64,000 nucleotides of DNA from Paraburkholderia haematera (lineage in GTDB: Bacteria > Pseudomonadota > Gammaproteobacteria > Burkholderiales > Burkholderiaceae), in contig NZ_CAJNBK010000026.1 in NCBI RefSeq assembly GCF_905220975.1, forward strand, positions 1 to 64,000, in the 5' to 3' direction. The notes beneath the pieces are model-generated. The model made no database searches and was not told the DNA's origin. It saw nothing but the letters and a program-made list of their open reading frames with translations. Positions 9,033 through 16,653 of the stretch are shown here, piece after piece; within the stretch, counting starts at the first letter, position 1, and every line of letters starts with the position of its first letter. A program made the translations under genes and the position numbers.

Positions 9033-10274
9033 CTATGATCGCTTGGTGGAGGTTGGAATAAGGCGCTTGAGCGCGCCAAGCGCAGACTTGCCGGGCACCC
9101 GCGCTGCCGCACAAGCGGCACCGCCAAGGCGTTCGATGAGCGGCTCAAGCGCGCGTACATAAGGGTCGCGCGCGGCCACATCGACCAGAAGATGCCCCTG
9201 GTTGGCAGCCTGCCCGAGCGCCACGCGCCTTTCAGGCAAAGTAGCAAGTAATGGAATATCCAGGCGTTGGCCAATCTGGACGCCGCTCAGCCCGAGATCC
9301 GGATCGAACTTGTTGACGATCAATCGCACATTGCCCAATTCAATGCCCTCTTCGCGCAATGAGTCGAGGACGCCGACCGCCGATACGATCGACGCGACCC
9401 CCTGGTCACACACCAACCAGGTCTCGTCGGCGGATTGCACGACGTGCGCGATGAACTCGCTGCTGGAGAAGCCGCCGAGATCAACGATCTGCTGGTCGAA
9501 GAAAGCACGCAAGCGATTCAGCAAACCGATCGACGATGAATACGACACTTCACGCATCTCAGCGAGGTTCGGCGGTAGCGTGGTAAACGCCAGACCGCTT
9601 GCGTGATGTGAAAGCGCCGTGTGCACGAAAGTCTGGTCGAAGCGACGTAGATTGCGCACCGCTTCGACGAAATGAAATTCACTGCGCGTGTTGAGCAGCA
9701 GCGTACCGTCGCCGGCCGGCAGGCCAAGATCCAGCAACACCGCCTGCCGCCCCTGCTCGACGTCGCGCCGTTGCAACATGACCGCCAGATTCGCGGCGAG
9801 CGTGCTGACGCCCATGCCGATACGCGCGCCAACCAGCGCAGTCACATGACCGTGCCGGCTGACCGGCTCAACCAGATTGTCGATGACCTGATGCGTGATA
9901 CGTAGCGCATCGGCAGCAGGCGCAGACAGATCGATAAAGTCGCGCACCCCGGCGCGCAACGCGGCAATTGCACTCTCCGGCTCGGCGAGCGAACCGGTCG
10001 CGACGATTTGCAATCCCGGATAAGCGGCACGCACCGTACTTGCCGCTGCGCTCGCAGCGGCCGCGCGACCGCCGGAAAAATCGATAAATACCAGCGTTGG
10101 ATTCAGGACAGCAATGCGTTGCGTCAGCGTCGACGGATCAAGCGTAACGGCCTCGACGCGCCCCGCTGCGATCAGCGTATCGGCAAGCCAATGCACGTGC
10201 TCGTCAGCCAGCGACGCGAACACAAAGGAATCGGTGACAGCCCTTTCAGTCAATGAATGCGTTCTCGCGTTCAT
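9033..10274 (-). CDS. cpaE: CpaE/TadZ-like pilus localisation ATPase
   Basis: 413-aa protein of the CpaE/TadZ type, a MinD/ParA-related protein that positions the Tad machine. An N-terminal receiver-like domain (about 1-125) is followed by a P-loop region reading LVGARIGMGVSTLAANLAVM. Gly spacing and ST are kept, but the Lys of the deviant Walker A motif is absent, so ATP binding may be altered. Later elements are VLLDLGLPAGD and QIVDLGGFSSSEF. I chose the ATG at 10274 because AGGA lies about 8 bases upstream; an earlier ATG at 10283 lacks a spaced ribosome site. It overlaps the 3' end of a small ORF. Confidence 0.85.
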   Translation of the reverse strand: MNARTHSLTERAVTDSFVFASLADEHVHWLADTLIAAGRVEAVTLDPSTLTQRIAVLNPTLVFIDFSGGRAAAASAAASTVRAAYPGLQIVATGSLAEPESAIAALRAGVRDFIDLSAPAADALRITHQVIDNLVEPVSRHGHVTALVGARIGMGVSTLAANLAVMLQRRDVEQGRQAVLLDLGLPAGDGTLLLNTRSEFHFVEAVRNLRRFDQTFVHTALSHHASGLAFTTLPPNLAEMREVSYSSSIGLLNRLRAFFDQQIVDLGGFSSSEFIAHVVQSADETWLVCDQGVASIVSAVGVLDSLREEGIELGNVRLIVNKFDPDLGLSGVQIGQRLDIPLLATLPERRVALGQAANQGHLLVDVAARDPYVRALEPLIERLGGAACAAARVPGKSALGALKRLIPTSTKRS

Positions 10275-10413
10275 GTTGCACATCCTGTTGCGGCATTGGC
10301 TGAAGCGCCGCCGCTTTGTACTGCTCACCGCAACACGCGGCCTGCACCGACGTGCAGGTCGCCCCGCCGCAGTGCCGGAGCGCGCCACATGCCAAATGCT
10401 TGCGCGTGCTCAC
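10246..10413 (-). CDS. small Cys-rich ORF coupled to cpaC, function unknown
   Basis: 55-codon ORF starting at a GTG that shares bases with the cpaC stop (GTGA at 10413-10410), the usual sign of translational coupling. It ends about 29 bp inside the start of cpaE. The product (STRKHLACGALRHCGG...) has five Cys within residues 8-27 and a Gln-rich C-terminus (ALQPMPQQDVQHE), with no signal peptide or membrane helix. A GGGG run lies about 8 bases before the GTG. I recognise no family. It fills what would otherwise be a 135-bp gap in a tightly packed operon, which favours a real gene, but the short length leaves room for chance. Confidence 0.5.
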   Translation of the reverse strand: MSTRKHLACGALRHCGGATCTSVQAACCGEQYKAAALQPMPQQDVQHERENAFID

Positions 10414-11861
10414 TTCGAAAACCCCGGTACAGCATCCGGGGATGCGAAACCGCCGATCAAAGCACGCCACACCGGAGCGTTGCGCTGCTCAGCCTGCTCG
10501 CCCGGCGTGGACGGCAGCGTTGCTCCCTTCGCAAGCGGAGACACCAGATGCGGCGTCACGATAATCACCAGCTCCTTATCGTTCTGCTGGTAGTTCAACT
10601 GCTTGAAGAATGCGCCAATGATCGGCAGGTCGCCTAACAACGGCACCTTTGAAACGTTAGAAATCGTTTCACGATCGATCAGGCCGCCAATCACGAAACT
10701 CTCGCCATCGCCGAGTTCGACCGTCGTGTCGGCTCGCCGGGTGGTGATCGCGGGAACCGACACGCCGCTAATCGTCACTGCATTCGAGAAATCCAGCTGA
10801 CTCGCCTCCGGCGCCACTTTCAGCGCGATTCGCTGTGGGCTGAGCACGGTCGGCGTAAGCGTCAGGCCTACGCCATAGGGTTTGTATTCAATCGACGTAG
10901 TACCCAGCCCTTGGGGAACCGGCACCGGGATCTCGCCACCGGCGAGAAAACTCGCGCTTTGCCCGGACAACGCAACGAGTGTCGGTTCCGCGAGAACCCG
11001 TGCGAGATTGTTGTTCTCCAGCAGGCTCAGGTTCGCGAACAGCCCATGCGTGGCGGAGTTGAAAATCAGGTTGAACGCCGACGATATCGGGGTCGTGCTC
11101 GACGTTTGCGGCTGCTGCCCCGCGGTCGCGGAGACTGTGGTCAACGCAGACGGCGCAAACGAGCCAAACGAAAATCCGTTGTTCTGCTTGAAGAAGTTAA
11201 AGCCCACCTCCTTAAGCACCGTGCGGCTGAACTCGACCACCCGCACGTCGACCTGCACCACTGAGCGCGTAGCGACCGTCGATATGTCGTACGTCGCGAT
11301 ACTTGCACCACTGTCACCGCCGGCTCCGCCCGCGTCGCCCCCCTTACCACTCGCACCGGGACCGGCAGCGCCGCCGACGGCATTGTTACCGTTCCCGCGA
11401 GCCGCGCGCTGATGTGCCTCAATTTCTGCGGCCGCTACGGCTCGCTGATGCTTTTCCATGGTCGACGTCGCGCCAGAAATCAGCGCGGTGTCGCCAAGCA
11501 CTTTCACGGCAGGCGTGTCAGGCCCGAGCAGGGTTCGCGATGCTGCGGTAGTCACGTTGACCGTATAGGTGAGGGCCGCATCTTTACCTTGCTCCCACAG
11601 CATGATGTTGGTCGTGCCGGGCGATTTTCCGATCAACAGCACGCCGCCCGTTTTGTCGCCTTTGACGATCAGCACGTCCGCAACCGTCGGGTCGCCGATC
11701 GCGACACGCCGCAATGTGTGCCCGCTCGCGAGCGTTTGCTGTGAGCCGACAATGATGTCGACATTCCGTGCGTCGGCCGCGGCATCGCTCACCGACGACA
11801 CGGCGAGCGATGCTGCGCACAACATCGCCATAGTCCCGTATGCAAAAAAGCGTTCTTTCAT
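10410..11861 (-). CDS. cpaC: Tad outer-membrane secretin CpaC/RcpA
   Basis: 483-aa secretin that forms the outer-membrane pore for the Flp pilus. A signal peptide (MKERFFAYGTMAMLCAASLA) is followed by the pilus N domain (VDIIVGSQQTLASGHTLRRVAIGDP), then a Gly-rich insert (about 165-195, GNNAVGGAAGPGASGKGG). The secretin core has VDVRVVEFSRTVLKEVGFNFF, LAEPTLVALSGQSASFLAGGEIPVPVPQ and ELGDGESFVIGGLI, ending with NDKELVIIVTPHLVSP. The start at 11861 is the ATG before the signal peptide; upstream in-frame residues are not secretory. It is 40 bp downstream of cpaB. Confidence 0.93.
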   Translation of the reverse strand: MKERFFAYGTMAMLCAASLAVSSVSDAAADARNVDIIVGSQQTLASGHTLRRVAIGDPTVADVLIVKGDKTGGVLLIGKSPGTTNIMLWEQGKDAALTYTVNVTTAASRTLLGPDTPAVKVLGDTALISGATSTMEKHQRAVAAAEIEAHQRAARGNGNNAVGGAAGPGASGKGGDAGGAGGDSGASIATYDISTVATRSVVQVDVRVVEFSRTVLKEVGFNFFKQNNGFSFGSFAPSALTTVSATAGQQPQTSSTTPISSAFNLIFNSATHGLFANLSLLENNNLARVLAEPTLVALSGQSASFLAGGEIPVPVPQGLGTTSIEYKPYGVGLTLTPTVLSPQRIALKVAPEASQLDFSNAVTISGVSVPAITTRRADTTVELGDGESFVIGGLIDRETISNVSKVPLLGDLPIIGAFFKQLNYQQNDKELVIIVTPHLVSPLAKGATLPSTPGEQAEQRNAPVWRALIGGFASPDAVPGFSK

Positions 11862-11901
11862 TTTCTTTTGGGCGCGTGTGGCCGCCTGCTCCCTGAAACT
11901 G

Positions 11902-12831
11902 CTATCGGGCGACCATTTCGGCACGCCCACCCCGTATGACTTCAATCGCACCACTCGTATTCCCTGCAACCCTCGTCATGGGCGTGGCAATCCGTGGCGC
12001 TGCTAGTGCTCGACTCGTCGAGTTTCCGGTCGCACCCGACAACGTATCAAGCGAAACGCCGGCGGCCGCACGAGTCGAATCTTTGAGAGGCTCACCGCCC
12101 GCTTGCGTCGATGTCTTCAACACGGCCGGTAGTGCCGCAAATGCGCCTGCATCGACGACTTCGGTGTCGTTTGGATTACGCAGCGCGAATACAAGACGAC
12201 CGGAAGTTTCGGCGAGCGTCAACCGGTCCACGTCGGCGACGGGAACTGCAAGCACGGCAGTGCGCACCATTCCGTTCGGATCACCCGAGTTGTCGTTGCC
12301 GGCCGTGGCATTACCGAAAGCTAACACCCGCAACTTTGAGATCAGGAGGCGCGCCTGCGACCGATCGATCTCGGCGTTGCCACCCAGGTTTCCGTCACGC
12401 TTGAGCGTGAAGAAAACATCGACGAAATTGCCTGGCCGCAGCCGATTGCCGACCGCATTGGATTCGTCGACGCGCACAGCGATCGCACGCTCACCCGGCG
12501 CAATGCGCTCTGCAATCCCGGACGACAGTTGAGATTCCAGCACCGGCGTTTGCGCACCGACATCCGCATTCGGAATTCGGCCTACAAGTTGCGCCGGATC
12601 GGCAAAGGCGCCGTTCGGATCGATCGGCAACGACTGAACGCGCAATCCATCGGCCTTGATCGGCTGGCCGGCAGGCAGTAGGCGGGTTGCGACAACCAAA
12701 GGAAAACTGGCTTGTGCGACCGACGCTGCCGGCAAAGCGACCGGCCTGCGCGAAAGCGTTACCGCAAAAATGCCGAGCAAAATTGCCAGTGCAATCAGCC
12801 CGCCCGCAGCGATTTTGATTAGTTTTGGCAT
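11902..12831 (-). CDS. cpaB: Tad pilus assembly protein CpaB/RcpC
   Basis: 309-aa protein with an N-terminal membrane anchor (LIKIAAGGLIALAILLGIFAV) and an SAF domain (VATRLLPAGQPIKADGLRVQ, then LESQLSSGIAERIAPGERAIAVRVDESNAVGNRLRPGNFVDVFFTLK). This is the CpaB/RcpC architecture, a periplasmic partner of the secretin. The start at ATG 12831 (MPKLIKIAAG) puts the anchor at the N-terminus; a GTG at 12864 is a weaker alternative. It lies between tadE and cpaC in the operon. Confidence 0.9.
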   Translation of the reverse strand: MPKLIKIAAGGLIALAILLGIFAVTLSRRPVALPAASVAQASFPLVVATRLLPAGQPIKADGLRVQSLPIDPNGAFADPAQLVGRIPNADVGAQTPVLESQLSSGIAERIAPGERAIAVRVDESNAVGNRLRPGNFVDVFFTLKRDGNLGGNAEIDRSQARLLISKLRVLAFGNATAGNDNSGDPNGMVRTAVLAVPVADVDRLTLAETSGRLVFALRNPNDTEVVDAGAFAALPAVLKTSTQAGGEPLKDSTRAAAGVSLDTLSGATGNSTSRALAAPRIATPMTRVAGNTSGAIEVIRGGRAEMVAR

Positions 12832-12922
12832 GCTGGGCTCGCTGGATGAGTCGAATGCTCCCACTGGCTTATGCGCTCGGAAGAGCGAAGCAGTGCGGTG
12901 CGACGAGGAGCAGGCGCGTAAG

Positions 12923-13420
12923 TCAAAGTATGTTCACCGGATTGAGTTGCACTGTTGCTGTACTGGTCAGGTTCTGTGGCAGCAATAGACCGAGACCCGG
13001 CAAGGTCGGTATGAGCGGACTGGCCGCGTAGTTATAGGTCAACGTTACGGCGATACAGGTCATGGTGGAATCGTAGTTACACGTAGCTTGAGCGGTTTGG
13101 CAGGCGGCGCTCTGAATCATCGGTGCGACCATGTTAGTAGCGGTATTGCAAGCAGCGGTGGCACGTAAGCTAACCGCACCGGGCACACTGCTCGCCGACT
13201 GATAGTTCAACGCTGCGCGCGCGCCCTCCGCTGTCGCAAGCGTCAGGCTCTGTTGCGCAACGAAGATCATGCTGAACGTCACGATCACGTAAAAAATCGA
13301 AAAAAAGATCGGAAATACCAGCGCGAATTCGATAGCGGTCGCGCCGCGTTGCGCATCTCTTCTGCAACTGTGAGGTCGCACCCACTTGCGAGGGTTGCGC
13401 CGCGCCGAATACATTGTCAT
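12923..13420 (-). CDS. tadE: TadE-like pseudopilin
   Basis: 165-aa protein. A basic leader ends in QRGATAIEFALVFPIFFSIFYVIVTFSMIFVAQQSLTLATAEGAR, the TadE-like signature: a prepilin-peptidase site GATAIEFA with the Glu at +5, then a membrane helix. The C-terminal part has four Cys (CNTATN, SAACQTAQATCNY, MTCIAV) and is likely periplasmic. TadE is a minor pseudopilin processed by the CpaA/TadV peptidase. The ATG at 13420 overlaps the cpaA stop (ATGA at 13417-13420), which fixes the start. Confidence 0.88.
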   Translation of the reverse strand: MTMYSARRNPRKWVRPHSCRRDAQRGATAIEFALVFPIFFSIFYVIVTFSMIFVAQQSLTLATAEGARAALNYQSASSVPGAVSLRATAACNTATNMVAPMIQSAACQTAQATCNYDSTMTCIAVTLTYNYAASPLIPTLPGLGLLLPQNLTSTATVQLNPVNIL

Positions 13421-13917
13421 CGCGCGCCCCCGGCAACAACCTGGGTCACCATCCATACAATCGTCGGCACGGTCAGGCATGCAACAAACGGCGTGGCGCG
13501 CCTGCCCGACAACTCGAATGTCGGCGCTCGACGCTGCAGCAAGGATGCGAAACGGGTACGGGTTGCAATCAGCAACCACACTGCGTGGGCGCCAGCCACC
13601 AGACTCGCGACCGCCCACAAACCGAACAATGCGTGCACCCCGCACCATGCGCCGAGCACCGCGAACACTTTGACGTCGGCGGCACCCATCACACCAATGG
13701 CAAAGAACGGCAGCAACGCAAGCAGACCAACCGCGGTGCCAAGGGCAGCCTGCGCGATGGAAATGCCGAATGGATTCTGGCGCAGCAATGCGCAAGCCAA
13801 TGCCGTCACCAAACCGGTAACGATTATTGAATTCGGAATACGCCGACTACGGCAATCGCATACGGCGACCCACGCTGCCCACGCTACGAACAAAAACAGA
13901 GTGACGGACGAGTTCAT
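13417..13917 (-). CDS. cpaA: A24-type prepilin peptidase CpaA/TadV
   Basis: 166-aa inner-membrane aspartic protease of family A24 that processes the Flp prepilin and TadE. Several hydrophobic helices are present, the first VTLFLFVAWAAWVAVCD. The two catalytic-site motifs are visible: CDCRSRRIPN near residue 23 and GVMGAADVKVFAV near residue 83. The ATG at 13917 is preceded by a spaced GAGG site. It follows flp after a 149-bp gap that contains a hairpin, so it is probably expressed below the level of the pilin. Confidence 0.9.
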   Translation of the reverse strand: MNSSVTLFLFVAWAAWVAVCDCRSRRIPNSIIVTGLVTALACALLRQNPFGISIAQAALGTAVGLLALLPFFAIGVMGAADVKVFAVLGAWCGVHALFGLWAVASLVAGAHAVWLLIATRTRFASLLQRRAPTFELSGRRATPFVACLTVPTIVWMVTQVVAGGAR

Positions 13918-13943
13918 GTCAGCCTCGACAGGTGAAACAAAAC

Positions 13944-13973
13944 ACATACGGACCACGACGGCAGTCCGTATGT
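13944..13973 (-). terminator. hairpin attenuator between flp and cpaA
   Basis: Perfect 10-bp inverted repeat: ACATACGGAC (13944-13953) and GTCCGTATGT (13964-13973), with a 10-base loop. Reading in the minus direction it is followed by the T-rich stretch GTTTTGTTTC. It would partly stop transcription after flp, which fits the need for much more pilin than machine. Confidence 0.65.
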
Positions 13974-14066
13974 CTCCTATCGGGAAGACCCCTGAATTAT
14001 TACCAAGTCAGCCGACGCATACGACGGCTTTACTCAACACGCGATTGCAGGGGCCGCGGCAGTCTA

Positions 14067-14237
14067 TTAAGCCGCTGGCAGCAGTTTGGTGATGGAGACG
14101 AACGCCGCGTCCAATTGAAGGCCCAGACCCTGTACCGTCGCCCCAATAACGACGACGATAAGGCCGGCGATCAGCCCGTATTCCAGTGCGGTGACCGCAC
14201 GGTTATCTCTCAGGAAGCGTTGTGTGAACTTTTTCAT
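14067..14237 (-). CDS. flp: Flp-type major pilin
   Basis: 56-aa Flp/Fap pilin, too short for ordinary ORF thresholds. The sequence begins MKKFTQRFLRDNRA and continues VTALEYGLIAGLIVVVIG, the Flp signature of a short basic leader, processing site, Glu at +5, Tyr at +6 and a hydrophobic helix. The residue before the expected cleavage site is Ala14 rather than the usual Gly. The C-terminus is LDAAFVSITKLLPAA. A GAGGG site lies 6-10 bases before the ATG. It is the first gene of the Tad operon and the structural subunit of the fibre. Confidence 0.93.
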   Translation of the reverse strand: MKKFTQRFLRDNRAVTALEYGLIAGLIVVVIGATVQGLGLQLDAAFVSITKLLPAA

Positions 14238-14348
14238 TTTTTACCCTCGGACTTTCATTTATTTCGTTTGTTTACGTGCTGCTTCGGATGACGGAGTCTT
14301 GGGCGCTCAGAACCATTGGTCTCTCATTCCTGGTCCTGCGTGTTGCGC

Positions 14349-14364
14349 TGCAGAAGTACCGCCT
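14349..14364 (-). promoter_or_regulatory. possible sigma-54 (-24/-12) promoter for flp
   Basis: On the minus strand the sequence AGGCGGTACTTCTGCA has the invariant GG and GC spaced by 10 bases and ends TGCA, as in the -24/-12 class. The -24 element matches consensus only in GGC. It lies about 112 bp upstream of the flp ATG. The presence of a sigma-54 activator in the same operon raises its likelihood, but the match is partial. Confidence 0.35.
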
Positions 14365-14644
14365 GGCAGCCGGCTTCAATAAAACAGATATCTATGAGCT
14401 GTCTGTTCGATTGCGCACCTCCCTCGTCAATCCTTGATGCTTTCGGGTTTTATAGCCGAACAATCATATTTAAGCAATTGTCCGCCGCCCTTAGCCCAAC
14501 ACCCTATGCGTTTTGCCGCCGTACTCAGGTTAACGGCAGTTCGTGCGTTGCAGCACATAGGAATAACCATAAGTTAGATTCGCTGCACTAATTATTTGTT
14601 TGAACAGAACGTTTCAAGCGCCCGGGACCCTCTCATTGCGCTTG

Positions 14645-14690
14645 CGTTACGCCACGTTTCGTAACGGCGCGCGCGGCTCGTTACGTTACG
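14645..14690. promoter_or_regulatory. CGTTACG motif cluster, possible activator sites
   Basis: Four copies of a 7-mer occur in 46 bp: CGTTACG at 14645-14651, its inverse CGTAACG at 14660-14666, and two overlapping direct copies at 14679-14685 and 14684-14690. The first two form an inverted repeat with an 8-base spacer. The cluster lies about 290-340 bp upstream of the possible flp sigma-54 site and 210-250 bp upstream of the lipoprotein gene, a placement typical of enhancer sites. Which regulator binds is unknown. Confidence 0.45.
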
Positions 14691-14896
14691 TAGCCCTCGC
14701 AAACGTTTAGCAGATTCATTATCGAGGCGTATATCTGAGTTAGCGGACACTTCATCAATTCCTAGCAAAGCCATATCACGCATGGCTTCATGCCCTTCGG
14801 CAGAAAAATAATTCGCATTATTCAGTCGAAATGGCACGGCTCATGCAGAGATAGCCACGCAGCAACATCCAATAACACATGCGATGCGAGGGCGAC

Positions 14897-16432
14897 ATGA
14901 AGATTCAAACGGCCAACACGACAGTACGAACCACCCTGATTGCGGCCAGCGTGGCGGCAATGCTTTCTCTTGGTGCTTGCGGCGGCTCCGGAACCCTGAG
15001 TTCCGGCACCGGCGGCGGCAGCGGCAGCGGTAGCGGCTCTGCCGGCGGCGCACTTTCGACCACCAGCGGCAGCGGCAGCGGTTCGATGGGCTCGGGCGGC
15101 TCCGGCAGCAACACCAGCAGCAACGGTTCGGGAGGCGGCTCGGGCTCCGGAACGGGCACAGGAACAGGTACGACCCCCGTCGCGAATGCGCTCGGGACAG
15201 TAGTCGGCAACGGTGGCGGTCTGGTCAGCGATGTTGGCTCGACGGTCTCGAGCATCGGTACCGTGATCGGCTCGCAATCCCTCCCTGGCGTCAGCTCACA
15301 AACCACCCAGGCCGCCGGCGGCATCGTGCAGCAAGTCGGTTCGGCTGTCTCGACGCTCGGCAGCGGTGTATCCCAAGGGCTCGGCCAACTCGGCACGGGC
15401 GGCAACGCGGTCGGCACGACAGTGTCGAGCCTCGGTGGCGTGGTCGGTCATGTCGGCGGTGCAGTGACGGACGCAGGCAGCCTCGTGACGAGCCTCGGCA
15501 GCGGCCCCCTCGCACCGTTGGCCGCCCTCACCACACCGCTCGGCGGCGTCGTCAATACGCTCGGCGGCGCCGTGACCAACGGCGGCAGCACGCTCACCAC
15601 CGCGCTCTCGACGGGCCCGGTCCAGCAAATCACGCAAACGCTCAGCACGGCGATCACGCCGATTACGTCGATGGTCGCGGCGACCACACAGACAGTCGGC
15701 AACACCACGGGTCTCGGAGCACCGTTGAACGGCCTCCTCTCGACCCTCGGCGGCGGTCTGGGCAAAGCCGGCACGCTGATCAGCGCAACCGGCGGCAATC
15801 CGATCACGGCCGCTCTCGGCCATACGGTCACGGATACGGGCACCACGGTCGCATCGGTGGGCGGCCTGCTCACCGGCAGCACCGGTGGCAATCCGCTGGC
15901 TCCGCTCACGAGCGCACTCGGCGGCCTGACCGGCGGCACCAGCAGCGGCCCCCTCGCTCCGCTCACTAGCGCACTCGGCGGCCTGACCGGCGGCTCCAGC
16001 AGCGGTCCGCTCGCTCCGCTGACCAGCGCACTCGGCGGCCTGACCGGCGGCACCAGCAGCGGCCCCCTCGCTCCGCTCACCGGCGCGCTCAGCAGCGTAA
16101 CGGGCGGTCTAGGCGGCGCCTCGAGCGGCGGCAGCCCGTTGGCGCCTGTCACCGGCCTGCTCTCGAGCGTGACAAACGGCCTGAGCGGCGCCTCCGGTGG
16201 CAGCAGCAGCCCGCTCGCCCCGGTAACCGGCTTGCTGTCGAGCGTCACCGGCGCGCTCGGTGGCGTCACGACCACGGCGGCCAATACGCCGGCCACGACG
16301 ACGACCGCTTCGACCACCACGGGCCCCGGCCTGTCGCTGTCGAGCACAAGCGGCAAGGGATCGGGCAACAGCCCGCTCGCCCCGGTGACGTCGCTCCTCG
16401 GCGGCCTGCTCGGCGGTCTGTCGAAGAAGTAA
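14897..16432 (+). CDS. low-complexity Gly/Ser/Thr-rich lipoprotein, first paralogue
   Basis: 511-aa protein. A signal peptide ends in a lipobox (MLSLGAC, Cys about residue 28), then a Gly/Ser linker (about 30-85). A middle region is rich in Gly, Val, Thr and Leu and contains GPVQQITQTLSTAITPI, and 19-residue repeats (GPLAPLTSALGGLTGG) fill the C-terminal third. It ends in LGGLLGGLSKK. Database entries of this sort are often called collagen-like, but no Gly-X-Y triplet pattern is visible here. I chose ATG 14897 because GAGGG precedes it. Its paralogue and an ShlB-type transporter follow on the same strand, so it may be a surface-exported substrate; function is not known. Confidence 0.75.
   Translation: MKIQTANTTVRTTLIAASVAAMLSLGACGGSGTLSSGTGGGSGSGSGSAGGALSTTSGSGSGSMGSGGSGSNTSSNGSGGGSGSGTGTGTGTTPVANALGTVVGNGGGLVSDVGSTVSSIGTVIGSQSLPGVSSQTTQAAGGIVQQVGSAVSTLGSGVSQGLGQLGTGGNAVGTTVSSLGGVVGHVGGAVTDAGSLVTSLGSGPLAPLAALTTPLGGVVNTLGGAVTNGGSTLTTALSTGPVQQITQTLSTAITPITSMVAATTQTVGNTTGLGAPLNGLLSTLGGGLGKAGTLISATGGNPITAALGHTVTDTGTTVASVGGLLTGSTGGNPLAPLTSALGGLTGGTSSGPLAPLTSALGGLTGGSSSGPLAPLTSALGGLTGGTSSGPLAPLTGALSSVTGGLGGASSGGSPLAPVTGLLSSVTNGLSGASGGSSSPLAPVTGLLSSVTGALGGVTTTAANTPATTTTASTTTGPGLSLSSTSGKGSGNSPLAPVTSLLGGLLGGLSKK
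15886..16085 (+). repeat. 57-bp in-frame repeats in the lipoprotein gene
   Basis: About 3.5 copies of a 57-bp (19-codon) unit; GGCCTGACC recurs at 15923, 15980 and 16037. The copies are nearly identical in DNA, differing at a few third positions and one Thr/Ser codon, so they arose recently and could change number by slippage or recombination without breaking the frame. Confidence 0.85.
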
Positions 16433-16472
16433 GCAATACCGTCGCAGCGATCGAAAGAAGTGCAGTAACCGG

Positions 16473-16524
16473 CAACCCGGCGTCCGAAAACCCGGCGTCC
16501 GGCAACCCGGCGTCCGGAACCCGG
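16473..16524 (+). repeat. 15-bp tandem repeat between the lipoprotein genes
   Basis: AACCCGGCGTCCG occurs at 16474, 16489 and 16504, with a partial copy at 16518. The period is 15 bp. It lies in the 221-bp gap between the two lipoprotein genes and is not part of a credible gene. No other feature is seen in that gap except the ribosome site (GAGGAG) of the next gene. Confidence 0.85.
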
Positions 16525-16653
16525 AGTGCGGCCCGCCAGCCGCGCCCCGGTTCTGCCGGAATCTGTCTGGATTGAGCCGCGCCGCTCAGACATCCGTTGC
16601 ACCGGCGCACGGAAACAACGCACACGACATCTAGAAGACACTGAGGAGCACAC

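Larger units (their letters stand above)
14238..14896. other. divergent regulatory region between flp and the lipoprotein gene
   Basis: A 659-bp stretch with no convincing gene. It separates the minus-strand Tad operon from the plus-strand lipoprotein/TpsB block, so it should hold promoters for both. It is less GC-rich than its neighbours in parts (14430-14600). The specific elements seen are listed separately (possible sigma-54 site and CGTTACG cluster). AAACGTTT near 14701 is an additional short palindrome. Confidence 0.6.

Noticed and set aside
14592-14837. 81-codon minus-strand ORF in the flp upstream region
   Set aside because: No ribosome site, no family, and it covers the repeated CGTTACG region that looks regulatory.
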